Below are positions 47,802 to 59,745 of a stretch of DNA of 64,000 bases, one piece after another. Every line of letters begins with the position of its first letter. Within the stretch, counting starts at the first letter, position 1. The translations under genes and the position numbers were made by a program. Source of the DNA: Larix kaempferi (Eukaryota > Streptophyta > Pinopsida > Pinales > Pinaceae). The DNA lies in contig BSBM01000602.1 in the NCBI GenBank assembly GCA_027924585.1, positions 13,526,001-13,590,000 on the forward strand, read 5' to 3'. The notes beneath the pieces are model-generated. The model was not told the DNA's origin and did not search any database. It saw only the letters and a program-made list of their open reading frames with translations.

Positions 47802-48737
47802 TGTTATCGGTCAAATTAGCACTTCTCCGTCCATGACCACAGTGCCTTGTTGGTCACACAAAGGAAATTATGGATGGAAGAGCTTACCTTGACCCTAGAT
47901 GACCTATAGCTGAGCCTTGCAATACTTTACTCAGAAGAATCTTTATCTGCCTATTTTTAGACATAACCACGACCCTTATACTTTCCAACCAGTGGGTCAG
48001 CCACAGGTTCCTCTGCTGACAACCCGCGTGTGTCAATAAAATGTTGCACCCGATAGATACAAATGAAGACACTCGCGAGTCACTCACGAGTTGTCATATA
48101 CCAAATTCACGAGTGTCTTAATAAAAATCTAAAAAATAATTAAAAACACGAATTGAGGATTAGTTGAGGCAGGTACTCAAACTACCCCAACTTCCCAATT
48201 CAACCACCTTTCGAACCTGCCTTCCCTGCCTTGCTATAAATACAAGGGGAAGGGCTTGAGGAAGGTACATTTATGATCATTGGAGAAATTTATGCTAGAG
48301 AAATCCATAGCTAAGAGAGAGGAGCAGGATCCCATGGTTGTGGTTACGACGGTGCCGGTGCAGGAATAGGTCTAATTTTTGTACATTTTCTGCATTTATC
48401 AATAAAGTTTGAGACATTCTCCCCTTTCCAATATAGAGTTGCTCATATCTATTTTTATTTGATTATATACTAATGTTATATTGTCTCATTGATATCAATA
48501 TCTCATTTATGGTCAAATACGTTTGAGAAAGGTATTGTGTTTGAGTTGCAGGTTGTTTGCATAGGAGGACGAAGAGAGAAAGCTTGGTCTGACCTTCATA
48601 AATAAGATGTACGTTCTCTTACTTTTAGTCCTATTTTCTTGTAAACTATGTTGGCAAACCCTTATATGTCTACTTGATAACCCCCCAATACATTGGTAGT
48701 CTCTTTCCCCAACTATAAGAGTATTTTCCTAACAACA
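47802..48737 (+). repeat. diverged Tat-family LTR
   Basis: It starts TGTTATCGGTCAAATTAGC after the PPT and ends CCTAACAACA. The first 200 bp clearly match the Tat LTR start (CTCCGTCCATGACC, GGTCACACAAAGG); the 3' part shares only blocks such as TTTGAGAAAGGTATTGT. Length is about 936 bp against 1043 in the full element. Confidence 0.8.
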
Positions 48738-49070
48738 GTTATGAGTAGGTGGAATATGGGCTTAGGGGTGGGGGTTATGAGTAGGTGGAAAAGTTTTAAT
48801 TGTTTCTAGGGTTAAGGGCTTAGGGATTTAAGGATTTGATATTTTTAAGTAATATGGGTTAGACTGTTTACGGGTTAGGGGTGGACTAGGTATTACGAGT
48901 TAGGGGTTGTGGGATTATAGATAAAGTGGCTAGGGGTTTTAGGGGTTAGTGGCCTTAGGGTTTAATTCATTTAGTGCTCTAGGGTTAGCGTGTTAGGTTT
49001 TATGCATTTAGGCATTAATGGTGAAGGGGTTAAAGGATTAAATTCTTATAAGGGGTAAATTAGAGCTTAA
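48738..49070. repeat. degenerate TTTAGGG-like repeats, block 1
   Basis: Irregular series of TTAGGGG, TTTAGGG, GGGTTAG and CTAGGG units. They resemble the plant telomere repeat but are interrupted. A copied unit GTTATGAGTAGGTGGAA opens the block (48738 and 48775). Confidence 0.75.
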
Positions 49071-49320
49071 AGAGACTAATGCACAAGCCCAAGCAAGAAT
49101 GCCAAAGCTGAGAGAGGAGCGATCAATCTAGAGGGAGAGAGCTCAAGAAAACATAGAGCTCTCATGCAAATGAAGACCACACATGCATATGCAGAGCGCA
49201 CAAGAAAATGTAGGGCACGCTAACACAAGGGAGGTCTCACATGCAAACATAGTGTAGAGGTAAAGAATTCTTTTACTCGTATAGGGTAAACTATATCTTA
49301 GAGAGATAATGGTTAAAGAG
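49071..49320. other. spacer between telomere-like blocks
   Basis: A-rich stretch with repeated GAGAGAGC, ATGCAAA and ACACAAG segments. No gene seen. Confidence 0.4.
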
Positions 49321-49645
49321 TTACAGGTAAACAATTAAATGACTTAAGGGGTTTAGCAGTTTGGGCTTTAGGGGTAAATGGATTAAGGACTCTGAGATTA
49401 AGAGGTTAGAAATTGAGGTCTAAGGTGTTATAGTGTTAAAGGCTTAGGGAATTAGATGATAAGGACAATCGTGAGGGGATATAAAAGGTTAATTAAGGGA
49501 CTAGGTATTTAAGGAGTAATACCTTTATAGGTTAAGGGATTTAGGATCAACTATTAATGGGGTAAGGGATTATGTGTTAAGGGATTAGTTGCTTAGGGGT
49601 GTAGGTATTTAGGGGGTTTGGGACTTAGGATAGTATGGGTTTAAG
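49321..49645. repeat. degenerate TTTAGGG-like repeats, block 2
   Basis: GGTTTAGCAG, TTTAGGGGT, TTAAGGGATTA and TTTAGGGGG units continue on the same strand as block 1. Confidence 0.7.
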
Positions 49646-50840
49646 CCTTTAATTTCCCTCCCTTATAATTACTCTCCCCAACTCCTTAAATTTATGTCCC
49701 TTTCCCCCCCTCTCGTATCTCTCTTCTCTCTATCACCCCCTTTATCTCCATTCAACACTTAAAAACATACATTTGTGAATTTCATAACGCACGGCATTAT
49801 GTGAATAATAGCGCTCGAGCGTTTTGTATATACAAAAACACGCGCATGTTGCTTCTAACACCAAGCGTGCCAACCAAAATATTTGAATTTAAATAGAACA
49901 CGCGCGCATTCCTGAGCACCTAATAACCCCCTCCTCTTGCGCTCGTGTGTCATCCATAGCCCTATGTGGTTGGTTCGGACTTACCAAACCCGCGCTATGG
50001 AATTTACTGAACCATAGCTAATTAGGCATTTCCACCATTTTTCTCAATATGCCTGTTTTTCACCGCTCTCTATAGCATGACATACATGACCATTATTGAC
50101 GAAATTTTAGGCATAGATAGCATTTTTTATGCAAATTCCAATATGTAATTTAAAAAAAAAAAAAAAAAATTTCTATTTGTTTCCTAATTTTCTTGTGTCA
50201 TCACTCCTTAAATCAAAAAACATGCTATTAGTGTTTATTTCATAACTTTTTCATTTCACAACTATTTTTTAAAAATATTGTATGCAGCACTAGTAGACAT
50301 CGACCTCTACATGCTATAAAAAATCCAAGTTGAAATAACTGCATTAAGACCTTCAAAGGCTGCACCCACATTTGATGTACCGTTCTCAAGGTTTGATCAC
50401 TTACATAATTAAAAAATAAATAAAAAATTAAACATTTGATTTTGGAAAAATAGTGTTGCACTAGCGCTATAGGTTCTATGCATTTCTACCCATTTTTGTA
50501 GCCCGAAACCATCATTTAGGCACTCAAAGGATACACCCACAAAAGCATATACCTTATCATTTTCCAAAAAAATAAAAAGTGACTGTTAGAAAAGATGCAA
50601 TTTGACATAGTTATGTAAATTTTCAATACTTAAAACTTATATATTCGGAAACGTGACACAATTTCCTACATTTCATCTTTTTACTCAATGCAAGATAGCT
50701 TGTGTAAGTATCTCAAAAAAACCACGTAAGTGAGGGATGCCTAATTTTTCAGTTTTCTATTGCATCTAACGCGCCAAAAGTGACCCTCATTAGCTTGCAC
50801 ATGCCCAATGATAACAAAAATTTATACATTTGGAAAAAAA
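49646..50840. other. AT-rich intergenic DNA
   Basis: A pyrimidine-rich patch (49650-49750) is followed by AT-rich DNA with a poly(A) run near 50150. No gene supported. Confidence 0.5.
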
Positions 50841-51031
50841 TTACAACATTTCATTCATGGACGATGCACATAGATCTACGATATCACTTTATTCGAACTA
50901 TCCTCAAACAAGGTAAGATGAGGTTGGGGAAGATACATACTAGTCAGAATCTTGTAGATGCGTTTACTAAGGTTGTTCCAAAAGAGAAGCTGGAATTTTG
51001 CAAAGCTTCTCTTGGTCTTGTAAAACTATGA
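50841..51031 (+). pseudogene. Ty1/copia RNase H C-terminal fragment
   Basis: The frame reads FHSWTMHIDLRYHFIR, then KIHTSQNLVDAFTKVVPKEKLEFC, the usual end of copia Pol (…KHIDvrYHFIRe…kihTseNpADmlTK…). It ends TGA/TAG shortly before a copia-type PPT. Only about 60 residues are left; everything upstream is missing. Confidence 0.85.
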
Positions 51032-51094
51032 CAAGAGGCCATGGAAAGTGAGTAAAATCTTTGAGCATGGTTGCAAATAACATGAATCGGAATT

Positions 51095-51106
51095 TAAGTG
51101 GGAGAT
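51095..51106 (+). other. copia polypurine tract
   Basis: AAGTGGGAGATT is the standard copia tract and lies just before the LTR start. Confidence 0.75.
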
Positions 51107-51353
51107 TATTGGGATGTGGAGCTCGATATAGAGGAGGAACTTATAGTTCCTAGGTTTTTATGAACAATTGTGTTGGTAACAACTCAGTCTTAGAAATGGG
51201 TGGTTGGTGTAAATATATGAGTTGGTATCACCTCATTCTTGGGAATGGGTGGATTATGTTCATTGTCTTCCAATAATAGATGATAGTTTATGGTTGTTTC
51301 GATTATATATATATATATATATAATACTACTTTGCATAATCCTCTTGTAACAA
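51107..51353 (+). repeat. copia 3' LTR remnant
   Basis: It starts TATTGGGATGTGG, where TGTTGGG is expected, and contains two copies of a CTCAGTCTTAGAAATGGGTGG-like block and a TA run. The right end near CTTGTAACAACC is estimated. Confidence 0.6.
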
Positions 51354-52107
51354 CCAATACTTGATTTTAGGAATTGATTTTTTGTGGATGTAACTATATA
51401 TAGTAATTCTAACAAAAAGCATGTAAATTTAACACAAATTAAATAACATTGATAAGAAAACTCAATTATTTACAAAACTTATTTTTTATTATATATAAAA
51501 TTCCAAAATCAAAATATGTAAAATGTCATTTCCATTACCATATTTCACTAAAAAGAAATACACAAATTTATGAATTCACTATGCATTCAATTTTTAATAT
51601 TCAAATACAACATAAATTTTATAATGAAAAATGAGATAATTAATACTTTCACAAACCTTGGTGCATATTTAAACTAATAAGAAATTATTAACCCCACTAA
51701 TTAAAATAACCTACATTAAAAAATTAAATAGTAAGACATTTCCATATAATGGAAGGTAAATATGAAAAACTTATCCAAACTTTAATCTAAAACAATATTT
51801 TAATTTTTTAGGAAATTTTGAAATATTTTTATAATTTGACAAACAAAAAAATTCAAAGAAAAAAGAGTAATTTAATTAATAGAAGTAATCAAATTACATA
51901 TTGTAGAAAGCATTTGATATGCCTTTTTGAAAAAGTATCCAGCAATAAAGCTGTATCAAAAATGAGCTGCTCTTTTGAGCCATCATCCCGTATATACAAT
52001 ATAAAGTTACGAGGACCCCAGTTGGCCTCTAAAGTGGCAAAAAGTAAATATAAGTATCCCAAGCGAAAAAATAAGTTTGCTGGTGGTTCTAGACCTTCTA
52101 TGAAAGG
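51354..52107. other. AT-rich DNA, probably including the 3' end of the LINE
   Basis: Mostly very AT-rich. No clean poly(A) tail for the LINE was found. Confidence 0.4.
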
Positions 52108-52455
52108 TCAATGAAAGTATTCAAATGCTTGTCCATGTTTAGTCACTGCAATCTTCCCCTGTCCAAAAGGTAGTGTTAAGCCAAGCTTTGAGAGGTTTTC
52201 CGCGGTAGAGTTGTGCTCCCTGTATACATGGCGACAAGAGAAGGTTTCAAAATCTCTCTGTAGTTTCAAAACATCATCCAGAATTAAGCTTAAAAAGAGA
52301 TTGTGGCATCGCTGAATTTTGTTGACCCAATTGAGTACATTCATGGAGTCACCAAAAATTTGAATGTGGCTGCAGTTCTTTTCAAGAGCGAAACATAGTA
52401 GTAACTTAAGAGCAAAAATTTCAGCAAAATTGTTTGTTCCAGGACCAAGTCCCAT
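52108..52455 (-). pseudogene. LINE RNase H domain
   Basis: A 115-codon block with Glu in NNFAEIFALK, Asp in IFGDSMNV and a HVYREHNSTAENLSKLG end where Asp is usual after A (AENLSKLG instead of ADxLSxxG). The catalytic N-terminal Asp (YFDGDTND) lies in the neighbouring frame at 52341-52787. Confidence 0.85.
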
Positions 52456-53822
52456 CTGAATATGAAAGAAGGAGGAATGAGAAAGCTGTAAAACGGCTCC
52501 CCCCCACAGAGTTGGTCATTTGTATCCCCATCGAAATAAGCCCATGGAAGAGTGGGGTCAAAAGTTTCATTGATGATCGTGCGAATAGGAGGAGTATGTT
52601 TCACTTGTGGAAAATAACTCAAAATATCAGCACACTGTGTAGCCACTAGATCCGGGACAAGAAGTTTCTCAAGAAATAAGGCCTTGTTGTGGGCCAGCCA
52701 TGTGCCCCAAATAAACAAAAGAGGAAGTGCTCGAAAGTGTAGAGTAGCGGGGGAGTCGATCCAGTGCATCCAGGCCTGTTCCAGCATGTTTCTTGACCAA
52801 AGAGTTTCCAGATTTAAAGCAGCTCTCAGTAGCGTCTAGATATGTGAGATGAAGGGACAGTTAATGAACAGATGATGTAAGGTTTCCGAGGCCTGTTTGC
52901 ACAGAGGGAACCACCCAGGTCCCTCAATTCTCCAACGTTTCATCCTATCCCAAATTGGAACTTTGTTTGATAATGCACACTACATGAACAATCTGGTTTT
53001 TAGTGGGAATTTTGAGTGCCAGATAGGTTTCCACCACCACAATGATACACCCCCTTCCAACTTGCCACCCAACAACTTGTAACCCATCTTTGGGGTGTAG
53101 ATCCCAAGCGGAGAAGATTCCCATATAAAAGAGCCCCGGGATTTAGTGAGTCTGACATGAGAATATCTGAGCGCGAGGAGGAAATCATTCCATATATCCC
53201 AAAGGGCAGCGAGTAGACCAAGAGTATGTGGTCCTTTCCAACCCTGATGCATGATGGAGGTAGATTCCAAGTCGGTGACCTGTGGGAGATGTAGTATGCC
53301 ATGATCATGTAGAGAGGTTACCAGATGCTGAGGGAGGATGTGTTTGTTTTGACACCCCAGCCAAGGGTCAATACCAATGCGAACCTGTGGGTCGTCCCCC
53401 ACTTTCCAGGCCAGCTTAGACTCAATAATGTGGAAGGCCAAGAGGATAGCTTTCCAAATAATAGAGATGCCCAAAGTAGTGCGAACAAGACTTCTGACCC
53501 AAATAGATAGTGATATCGGTGCAATGTATTTCTGGGTCACCACATTGGTCCACAAGTTTTTTGTCGTTAGGAGCCGCCAGCCTATCTTGGAAGCCAATGA
53601 TTTTTCAAAAAGATGTATATTCTTGAGACCCCAGCCTCCCAACGAATTTGGATTTCATAGTGTCTGCCATTTGAACCAAGGGGAAATAGTTTTCTCATAT
53701 TTTCCGGTCCATAAGAATTTGAAGCAATGTTTTCGAGATTTCTCCAAAATGGTCCTTGGTATCCAGGCTAGGGACATCCAATAAATCGGAATGGCTTCCA
53801 ATACTGATTTGATTAGGATCAG

Positions 53823-55046
53823 TCACCTTTCCCGAGAGAGCCATCTATGACTCCAGATGGAGAGACGTTTCTCTAGTTTTGCAAGAATCCAGCCCCAGTC
53901 AGAATATTTGTAGTTGTTAGGCTTTAAAATGAAGCCTAGGTATTTTAGACCATCGTCCAGCACAATAGTATCAAAGGGAAATAGAGTAGAATAGTGTCGA
54001 GATTCCCGATCATCCAAGTGGGACAGAGAGAGGGAGTATTTTTGTATGTTGATCTCCATTCCTGTAGCCATACTAAAAAGAGAAAGTATGTCTGCAAGTG
54101 TGTCTGCATCCCTCAGAGATCCATTGCAAAAAAGGGGAATGTCGTCGACAAAAAGTAAATGAGTGATAAAGAGTGAGGGTGAAATGCCTATACCTTTGAG
54201 ATTTCCTCTACACTTAGCATCTAGGATTTCCCTACTCAGACCTTCAGCCACTAAAAGGAAAAGTAGGCGAGAGAGCGGGCATCCCTATTGTAGACCCCTG
54301 CCTACATGAAAAAAAGAAGAGGCTGGGCTATTTATGAGAAGTGCAAAAGAATTCATAGTGATGCAGCTCATAATCCATTTGATGAAGGAGTAGTCAAATC
54401 CCAAGTGGGTCATCAGCATACGTATATAAAGCCAGCTGAACTTATCGAAATCCTTCGAGTGATCAATTTTTATAACAACTCCTTTTATATTCTTTAACTT
54501 GATTGAGTGCAGACATTCCTAAGCTACACCAATGGCTTCATGAATTTGTCGCCCTTCCAAGCAGCCAAACTGTTCCATAGATATGAACTTTGAGAGTATT
54601 TTTTTGAGTCTACGGGCAATAATTTTGGCCACCACTTTGTAAGTGATGTTGCAGAGTGACATAGGTCGGAAGTCATTGTAGGTTGACGGATTATCAGACT
54701 TTGGTATTAATGCAATAAAAGTAGAGTTCAAAGGAGGGTGGACATAACCTCGTGAGCGAGAATTCTCTACCAACTGAAGAAGATCTTCTCCAATAATCTC
54801 GAAATGTGCAAGAAAAAATTCGATAGTCCACCCATCCGGGCCCGGGCTCTTTTCCTTTTGAAAACTATGGAGGGTTTCTTTTAATTCTTCTTCAGAGATC
54901 TCCACAATAAGTTCAAAGTTATCCTCTGGAGAGATAAATCCAAAAAAAAATTGGGACATCTGAATAATATCAGCGAGATTCGCCCTATTGTCAGCTTTGT
55001 AGAGTGAGGAGAAATAAGCAGTCCCAAGAGCTGCCAAACCACTCAA
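53823..55046 (-). pseudogene. LINE reverse transcriptase
   Basis: Three frame blocks (55046-54519, about 54500-54260, 54251-53823) together hold the RT fingers, palm and thumb. GLQ-stop-GCPLS stands where GLRQGCPLS is usual, so a stop lies next to a core motif. FVDD replaces the more common FADD. Confidence 0.88.
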
Positions 55047-55840
55047 AGATGAAATGTTCTCATTTTGTTCATTTTGTAGTTCCCAAATGGTGTTTTTAAG
55101 CTTTCTGCCATTTGCATAATTTTGAAAAAACTTAGTGTTGTCGTCCCCACATTAGAGCCAAAGAGCCCGACTTTTTAGTCGCCAAATCTCCTCTTGGGTT
55201 TGTAATAGTTTGCATCTACAAGTTTCAAGGGAGCTTAAGTATGCAGCGGAGTCTTGATTGAGAAAAACACACCCATCAGAATCCTGGACCAATCGGAACT
55301 CCAATTCCACTTGTGTGAGTTCCTGTTCATCCCGCTCCTTTTTTTTAAATCCCAATCCTTGATACATCTCTTTACAAACGATAGATTAGAAACAAAATGA
55401 GTTGTAGCATGTGTCCCCTCCCCTCGATAGTAGGGCACCCAATTGTCCTTAATAATCGAGGAGACCTCCTCCTCTTTTAACCATGCCGCACAAATTTTGA
55501 AGGGTCCATGGGGTTTAGTATTGTCACCCTTGAGTTCTAGAAATATAGGGGAGTGATCCGAGATGCTTCCTAGGTCCACACACTAACGAATGTTCAATTG
55601 TTGTTCCAGAAGTTGTTCATCCAGGAGGAAACGATCTAGTCATTTTCCTATCCTATTCTCGCCAGCCCTTCGATTGGTCCAAGTGGGCTTTAACTTGTCA
55701 AGGGGAAAGATCGACCAGATTGTAGTCATGTGTGCGTGAAGTAATCAACCATAAAGTCCGTTCGGGCCAGGGGCCCCCGGATCTCATGGTTGCCAAGAGT
55801 AAAATTAAAATCCCCACCGATAATAGATTGTGTAGATGAA

Positions 55841-56985
55841 GAAAAGAAGACAACTTCAAAAAAATTTTACTATTTTATTAAATATTATTATTATTTCTAA
55901 ACAAGCATAAATTTATAGAATTTTTTAAAAAGTGTATACTTTAAGAGTTTGATTTGTCTTTCTTGCTACTAAAAACAATTAAGAAGAATGGTTAAAGTTA
56001 CAACTATAAGTAATTGAAATTACACAATGAAAGTGATGATAGTCTAAATAGTACTACTTTAGTATAATACTAGATGCAATAAATAATTTTTTATTAACCA
56101 TCAATCTCAACTCCATATTCAATATGGAAGGAGCTATACATCTTCCTTAAAGCATTATACAAATAATTATAAGATACTTTTTCAATTACATTTTTCATAC
56201 TCATTAAAATATGTAATTTAGAATGGATATTAAAATATTTTTTATGTTTAACATTGAAATATATTTTTTATTATTAATATTTTCTTTAAGTATAATCTTT
56301 CTTATATTACACTATAATAATAATAAAATATTATTTCTTAATAATTAAAATTATAAAGTAACATATACAAATTTGAGCATATTAACAGCAAGCCAAAGCA
56401 CATTGACTAAGTAAAAAAATAGGCATGCTTTACATGACAAGTTCAAAGAGAATAAAAATTTAAATTTGAAAAATAATTTAATCATTAAAAAATAAAAAAT
56501 AAATCCAATAACTTTGAATTCAAATAAATTAGTATTACCAAAAGGTAGCTACTGAAAAAACCTTCAAAGTAGCTACTGAATAAACTCCTAAATTGTATAT
56601 TTTAAATTAATTAAAATAAATGTAATTCATAAGTGAAATATTCTTGCATCGATAGCATAATCTTGACATACTATTTTGTGAAAAGTCCAAATTATGCCGT
56701 CAACAGCAGAGATCGAGCTAATGCTATCACATCATGAGACACAACTGTACACTAATTTCAAAATTTACGTGGAGAAAGCATCGCAAAGTTCGTGAGGAGG
56801 ACCAAAAACAAAGCCGTAGCCATAGCATGCGGCAGAGGTGCCGGAAATCGAAATGGAAGGTTAATCTGCAATCAAACAAACATGCATGTGGCCATCCCTG
56901 CATTGCATCTCACGTCTAATTCCATGTGCCATTTTGATTCATTGGATTCTCACACAGTACTGCTCATGAATTGTAATAAGAAGCC
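55841..56985. other. AT-rich upstream region of the GT31 gene
   Basis: Very AT-rich until about 56700, then more balanced. It should contain the promoter and 5' UTR of the glycosyltransferase, but I cannot fix a TATA box or start site. Open frames at 56734-56989 have no recognisable product. Confidence 0.5.
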
Positions 56986-58095
56986 ATGAGAACCAGTAAA
57001 GACATTATCAATTCCTCCTCCTCCACGTCCACAATGCGCTCAAGAGTACTCTTTTCAGTTCTGGGGCTCACAGCCCTCGCCTCTCTATTCATCTTTCTCA
57101 ACAGCGCAGACTTCCAAGAAATTCTCATCCGCAATACGACATGGTACAGAGAGCAGCGTTCACAGACTGCAAAGTCAGATTCATACATTGTTGTGAAAAC
57201 GGATAATGAAAATTCTTCCATCATGAATGTGCAAGGAGCCCAAATCTTCATCAACTGCACCTGCCCTGCATATGTTGAATCCAACAAAACAAGTGACTGC
57301 AGCCGTGAATCAGAGCTCGGGGTAGCGGCCATTAACAAGGAGACAGGGCGTGATCATCCTGAGCCTCCCTTCAGCATACTGATGGGAATCCTGACTCGTG
57401 CAGATCTGTACGAGAGAAGGCATTTTCTCCGCATGATATATGGAATACAATCCACAAAGCATGCGAAAGTCGACGTGAGATTCGTTTTCTGTAGTCTAAA
57501 CAACGATGACCAGAAAATCATGGTGGCCCTGGAGATCCTGAGATATAATGACATCATCATTTTAAATTGCGAGGAGAATATGGACAAGGGGAAGACGTAT
57601 GCCTATTTCTCCAGCTTGCCTGCCATGGAAATTCGCTACGACTACGTCATGAAGGTAGACGACGATGTCTACTTTCGGGTTGATAATTTGGCGGAGTGGC
57701 TGAGGCCTCTGCCCAGAGAGGACGTTTACTTTGGCTACGTTGCTTCCTGTGAAAACCTGGATCCCTACAAGAACTACATGTCTGGATTGGGCTATGGGCT
57801 CTCCTGGGATTTGGTGGAGTGGATCCAGAGCTCTCCCGTTGCTAGAAACAAGAGCCAGGGGACAGAGGATCTGATGGTTGGGACGTGGTTAGATGAAGGG
57901 AAGAAGGCCAAGAATAGATACACTGCTAAGCCTGCCATATATGACTTCCCTGGCAAATATGGCAGCTGCTCCCATGATTTCATTCCTGATACTATTGCGG
58001 TTCACAAGCTTAAGGGCAGGGAAAGGTGGTTTCAAGTGCTGAAATACTTCAATGTCACCTCTGCAGTTAATGCGTCCAAGTTGTATCATCTGTGA
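56986..58095 (+). CDS. GT31-family glycosyltransferase (galactosyl/GlcNAc transferase-like), intronless
   Basis: The protein has 369 residues. A short Ser-rich cytosolic tail is followed by one membrane anchor (about 21-40, VLFSVLGLTALASLFIFLNS), typical of a type II Golgi protein. Seven NxS/T sites (N50, N76, N90, N100, N288, N356, N362) fit a lumenal domain. The catalytic part starts near 128 (PFSILMGILTRADLYERRHFLRMIYG), has the metal-binding DxD-type motif as KVDDDVYF (225-227) and the later EDLMVGTWL (294-302). This matches the Galactosyl_T (GT31) family and looks like the small Arabidopsis group around At5g57500, though the donor and acceptor cannot be read from sequence. The likely role is adding a sugar to a glycoprotein or glycan in the Golgi. 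The start was chosen at GCCATGA, the first ATG; a second ATG at codon 17 is still before the anchor. The gene is intact, has no intron and stands alone among dead transposons. Confidence 0.92.
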   Translation: MRTSKDIINSSSSTSTMRSRVLFSVLGLTALASLFIFLNSADFQEILIRNTTWYREQRSQTAKSDSYIVVKTDNENSSIMNVQGAQIFINCTCPAYVESNKTSDCSRESELGVAAINKETGRDHPEPPFSILMGILTRADLYERRHFLRMIYGIQSTKHAKVDVRFVFCSLNNDDQKIMVALEILRYNDIIILNCEENMDKGKTYAYFSSLPAMEIRYDYVMKVDDDVYFRVDNLAEWLRPLPREDVYFGYVASCENLDPYKNYMSGLGYGLSWDLVEWIQSSPVARNKSQGTEDLMVGTWLDEGKKAKNRYTAKPAIYDFPGKYGSCSHDFIPDTIAVHKLKGRERWFQVLKYFNVTSAVNASKLYHL

Positions 58096-59179
58096 TTTTA
58101 GGGTTTGAAATCTCATGTCGATCGAAAATTCTAGTTTGGTTCTCTATGATCTATTGCAATTTTCATTTCTTGGTATGATCAAAGTGGGATGAACAAACGT
58201 AACTGTACGATAAATATAATGTTATCTTTGGATTTGGATTTATCACAATTTTTTTATGATGTAAACTTTTTCTCAAATATATATATTTTAAAAGAGGTTT
58301 ACATTTTAAGAAATTTATTCTTAATAATATACGTATAATGATAGATGTGAAATTAAAATGAATTTACACTATGTGTTATGCTAGTTTATAATATTTTTAT
58401 ATTTCTCCTACATTTATTTGCATTTTATTCTATATAGTTTGATTTTAACATGTAATGTAATTTGTAATTCACTTTATATGTTGACTTCTTATTTATCGTT
58501 TAAAAATTACAAATCTCTCTTACATATGGCTCAAAACACAACACAAAAATGTTTTAGCTATAAGATTATATGTATGCATGTTGATATTAACATATTTTAA
58601 TCAAAGTTAATATTGAAATTATTTTATGATGATGATAATGACATTTATTAATATCCACTAAGACCAATTTTGATTTATTGGATCTTCAAATGCTATCGAG
58701 TGACTTGGTTTGGGTATATTTTTATTTCTATGTTAAAAGTTTTAAAATCTCCATAGTTGTGATGAGTTAAAAGGTTGAGAAGGTTAGTATTATAACAAAT
58801 ATTTTGTTCTTATTTTAGCAATGTTGTAAGCAAGATACTTTTGATCTTCTAAATTATGGCTGATCACCTTATTATAATATATTAATTTCCCCATATCCTT
58901 TAATACTTTATCTCACATCTTCTCCTTAAATCTATATCTAATCATACTTTTAATATTATCATTATTCTCTAGACATCTTCTCCTTAAATCTATATCTAAT
59001 AATACTTTTAATATTATCATTATTCTCTAGAGTGATCTCTTCCTCAAATCTCCAATGATTTGGCCAAGACTTGGCAAATTTATGTCAACCTCAATTAAGA
59101 GGGTGATTTTGACTAGAGTATGAAGCAATCCTATGGAGTATTTTGTCTCCCATGTTGTTTAACTTATTCATGTATACAT
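58096..59179. other. AT-rich DNA after the GT31 gene
   Basis: 3' UTR is expected in the first 150 bp, with ATAAATATAAT near 58210 as a possible polyadenylation signal. A 58-bp tandem duplication lies at 58915-59030. Nothing else recognised. Confidence 0.5.
58915..59030. repeat. two-copy tandem duplication, unit 58 bp
   Basis: ACATCTTCTCCTTAAATC begins each copy (58915 and 58973). The copies are nearly identical, so the duplication is young. Confidence 0.9.
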
Positions 59180-59745
59180 TAGGTACCTAGTCATAACATG
59201 CTTTCATGTTGTCTATCTTATTCTTGTACATTAGGTGCCTAGTCATAGCCATGCTTTCAACTAGGGAGAGACTTGTTTTTTTGAGGAGGCTAGAATATGG
59301 TGTATTGTCTTTAATTTTGAAATTATATTTTATTGAGTGCCTTTGGATTTTATCTATCCTTCTACATAACAAGATAATAGGAATGACTAGAGTATCAAAG
59401 AGGGAGGTCTTTGCAATTGTTTTCAAGTCCATAATAAGCTTTCCACCCTCCATTAATCCTTTTTCTCAATGCTATAGTTCCAATTAATCTTATGATGAAG
59501 ATATATTCCAAGATATTTATATGAAATCACTTCCTCCAAGTTGCTCGCTTACATGAAATTAATAAAGATGATTTTTTAGGATTTTATTACTATAACCTTT
59601 GTTTTGAGAGGTTTAACAATCATACCCATATTATAGCAAAAATATTGAATTTTTAGTTGCTTATCTAGATTATAGGACTCCTCCTGTAAGAAAAATATCA
59701 TCACAATAAAGAAGAAGGAGGGTGACTTTTCAAAATTATATTAAC
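59180..59745 (-). pseudogene. RTE-like LINE fragment
   Basis: Minus-strand frames give a YCDDI box near 59720, MGMIVKPLKTKVIV, EEVISYKYLGIYLHHKINW, NGGWKAYYGLENNCK, LFDTLVIPIILLC and DNTPYSSLLKKTSLSLVESMAM. This is the order after the catalytic box in RTE-type LINEs of plants. Frameshifts and stops are present, and the upstream part is missing. Confidence 0.75.

Larger units (their letters stand above)
52108..55840 (-). mobile_element. 5'-truncated L1-type LINE with RNase H, decayed
   Basis: In minus direction the order is endonuclease end (GGDFNFTLGNHEIRGP near 55800; SDHSPIFLELKG at 55560), RT, zf-RVT region, then RNase H. RT motifs are EKSPGPDGWTIEFF, LIPKSDNPSTYNDFRPMSLCN, KIDHSKDFDKFSW, GCPLSRLLF and catalytic FVDD near 54150. 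The middle has GGWGLKNIHLFEKSLASKIGWRLL. The end has NNFAEIFALKLLL, IFGDSMNVLNW and HVYREHNSTAENLSKLG, an RNase H fold. Frames change several times and stops are common. ORF1 and most of the endonuclease are missing, as expected after incomplete reverse transcription. Confidence 0.9.

Noticed and set aside
48738-49645. A true chromosome end
   Set aside because: The repeats are degenerate and other DNA continues for 15 kb to the right.
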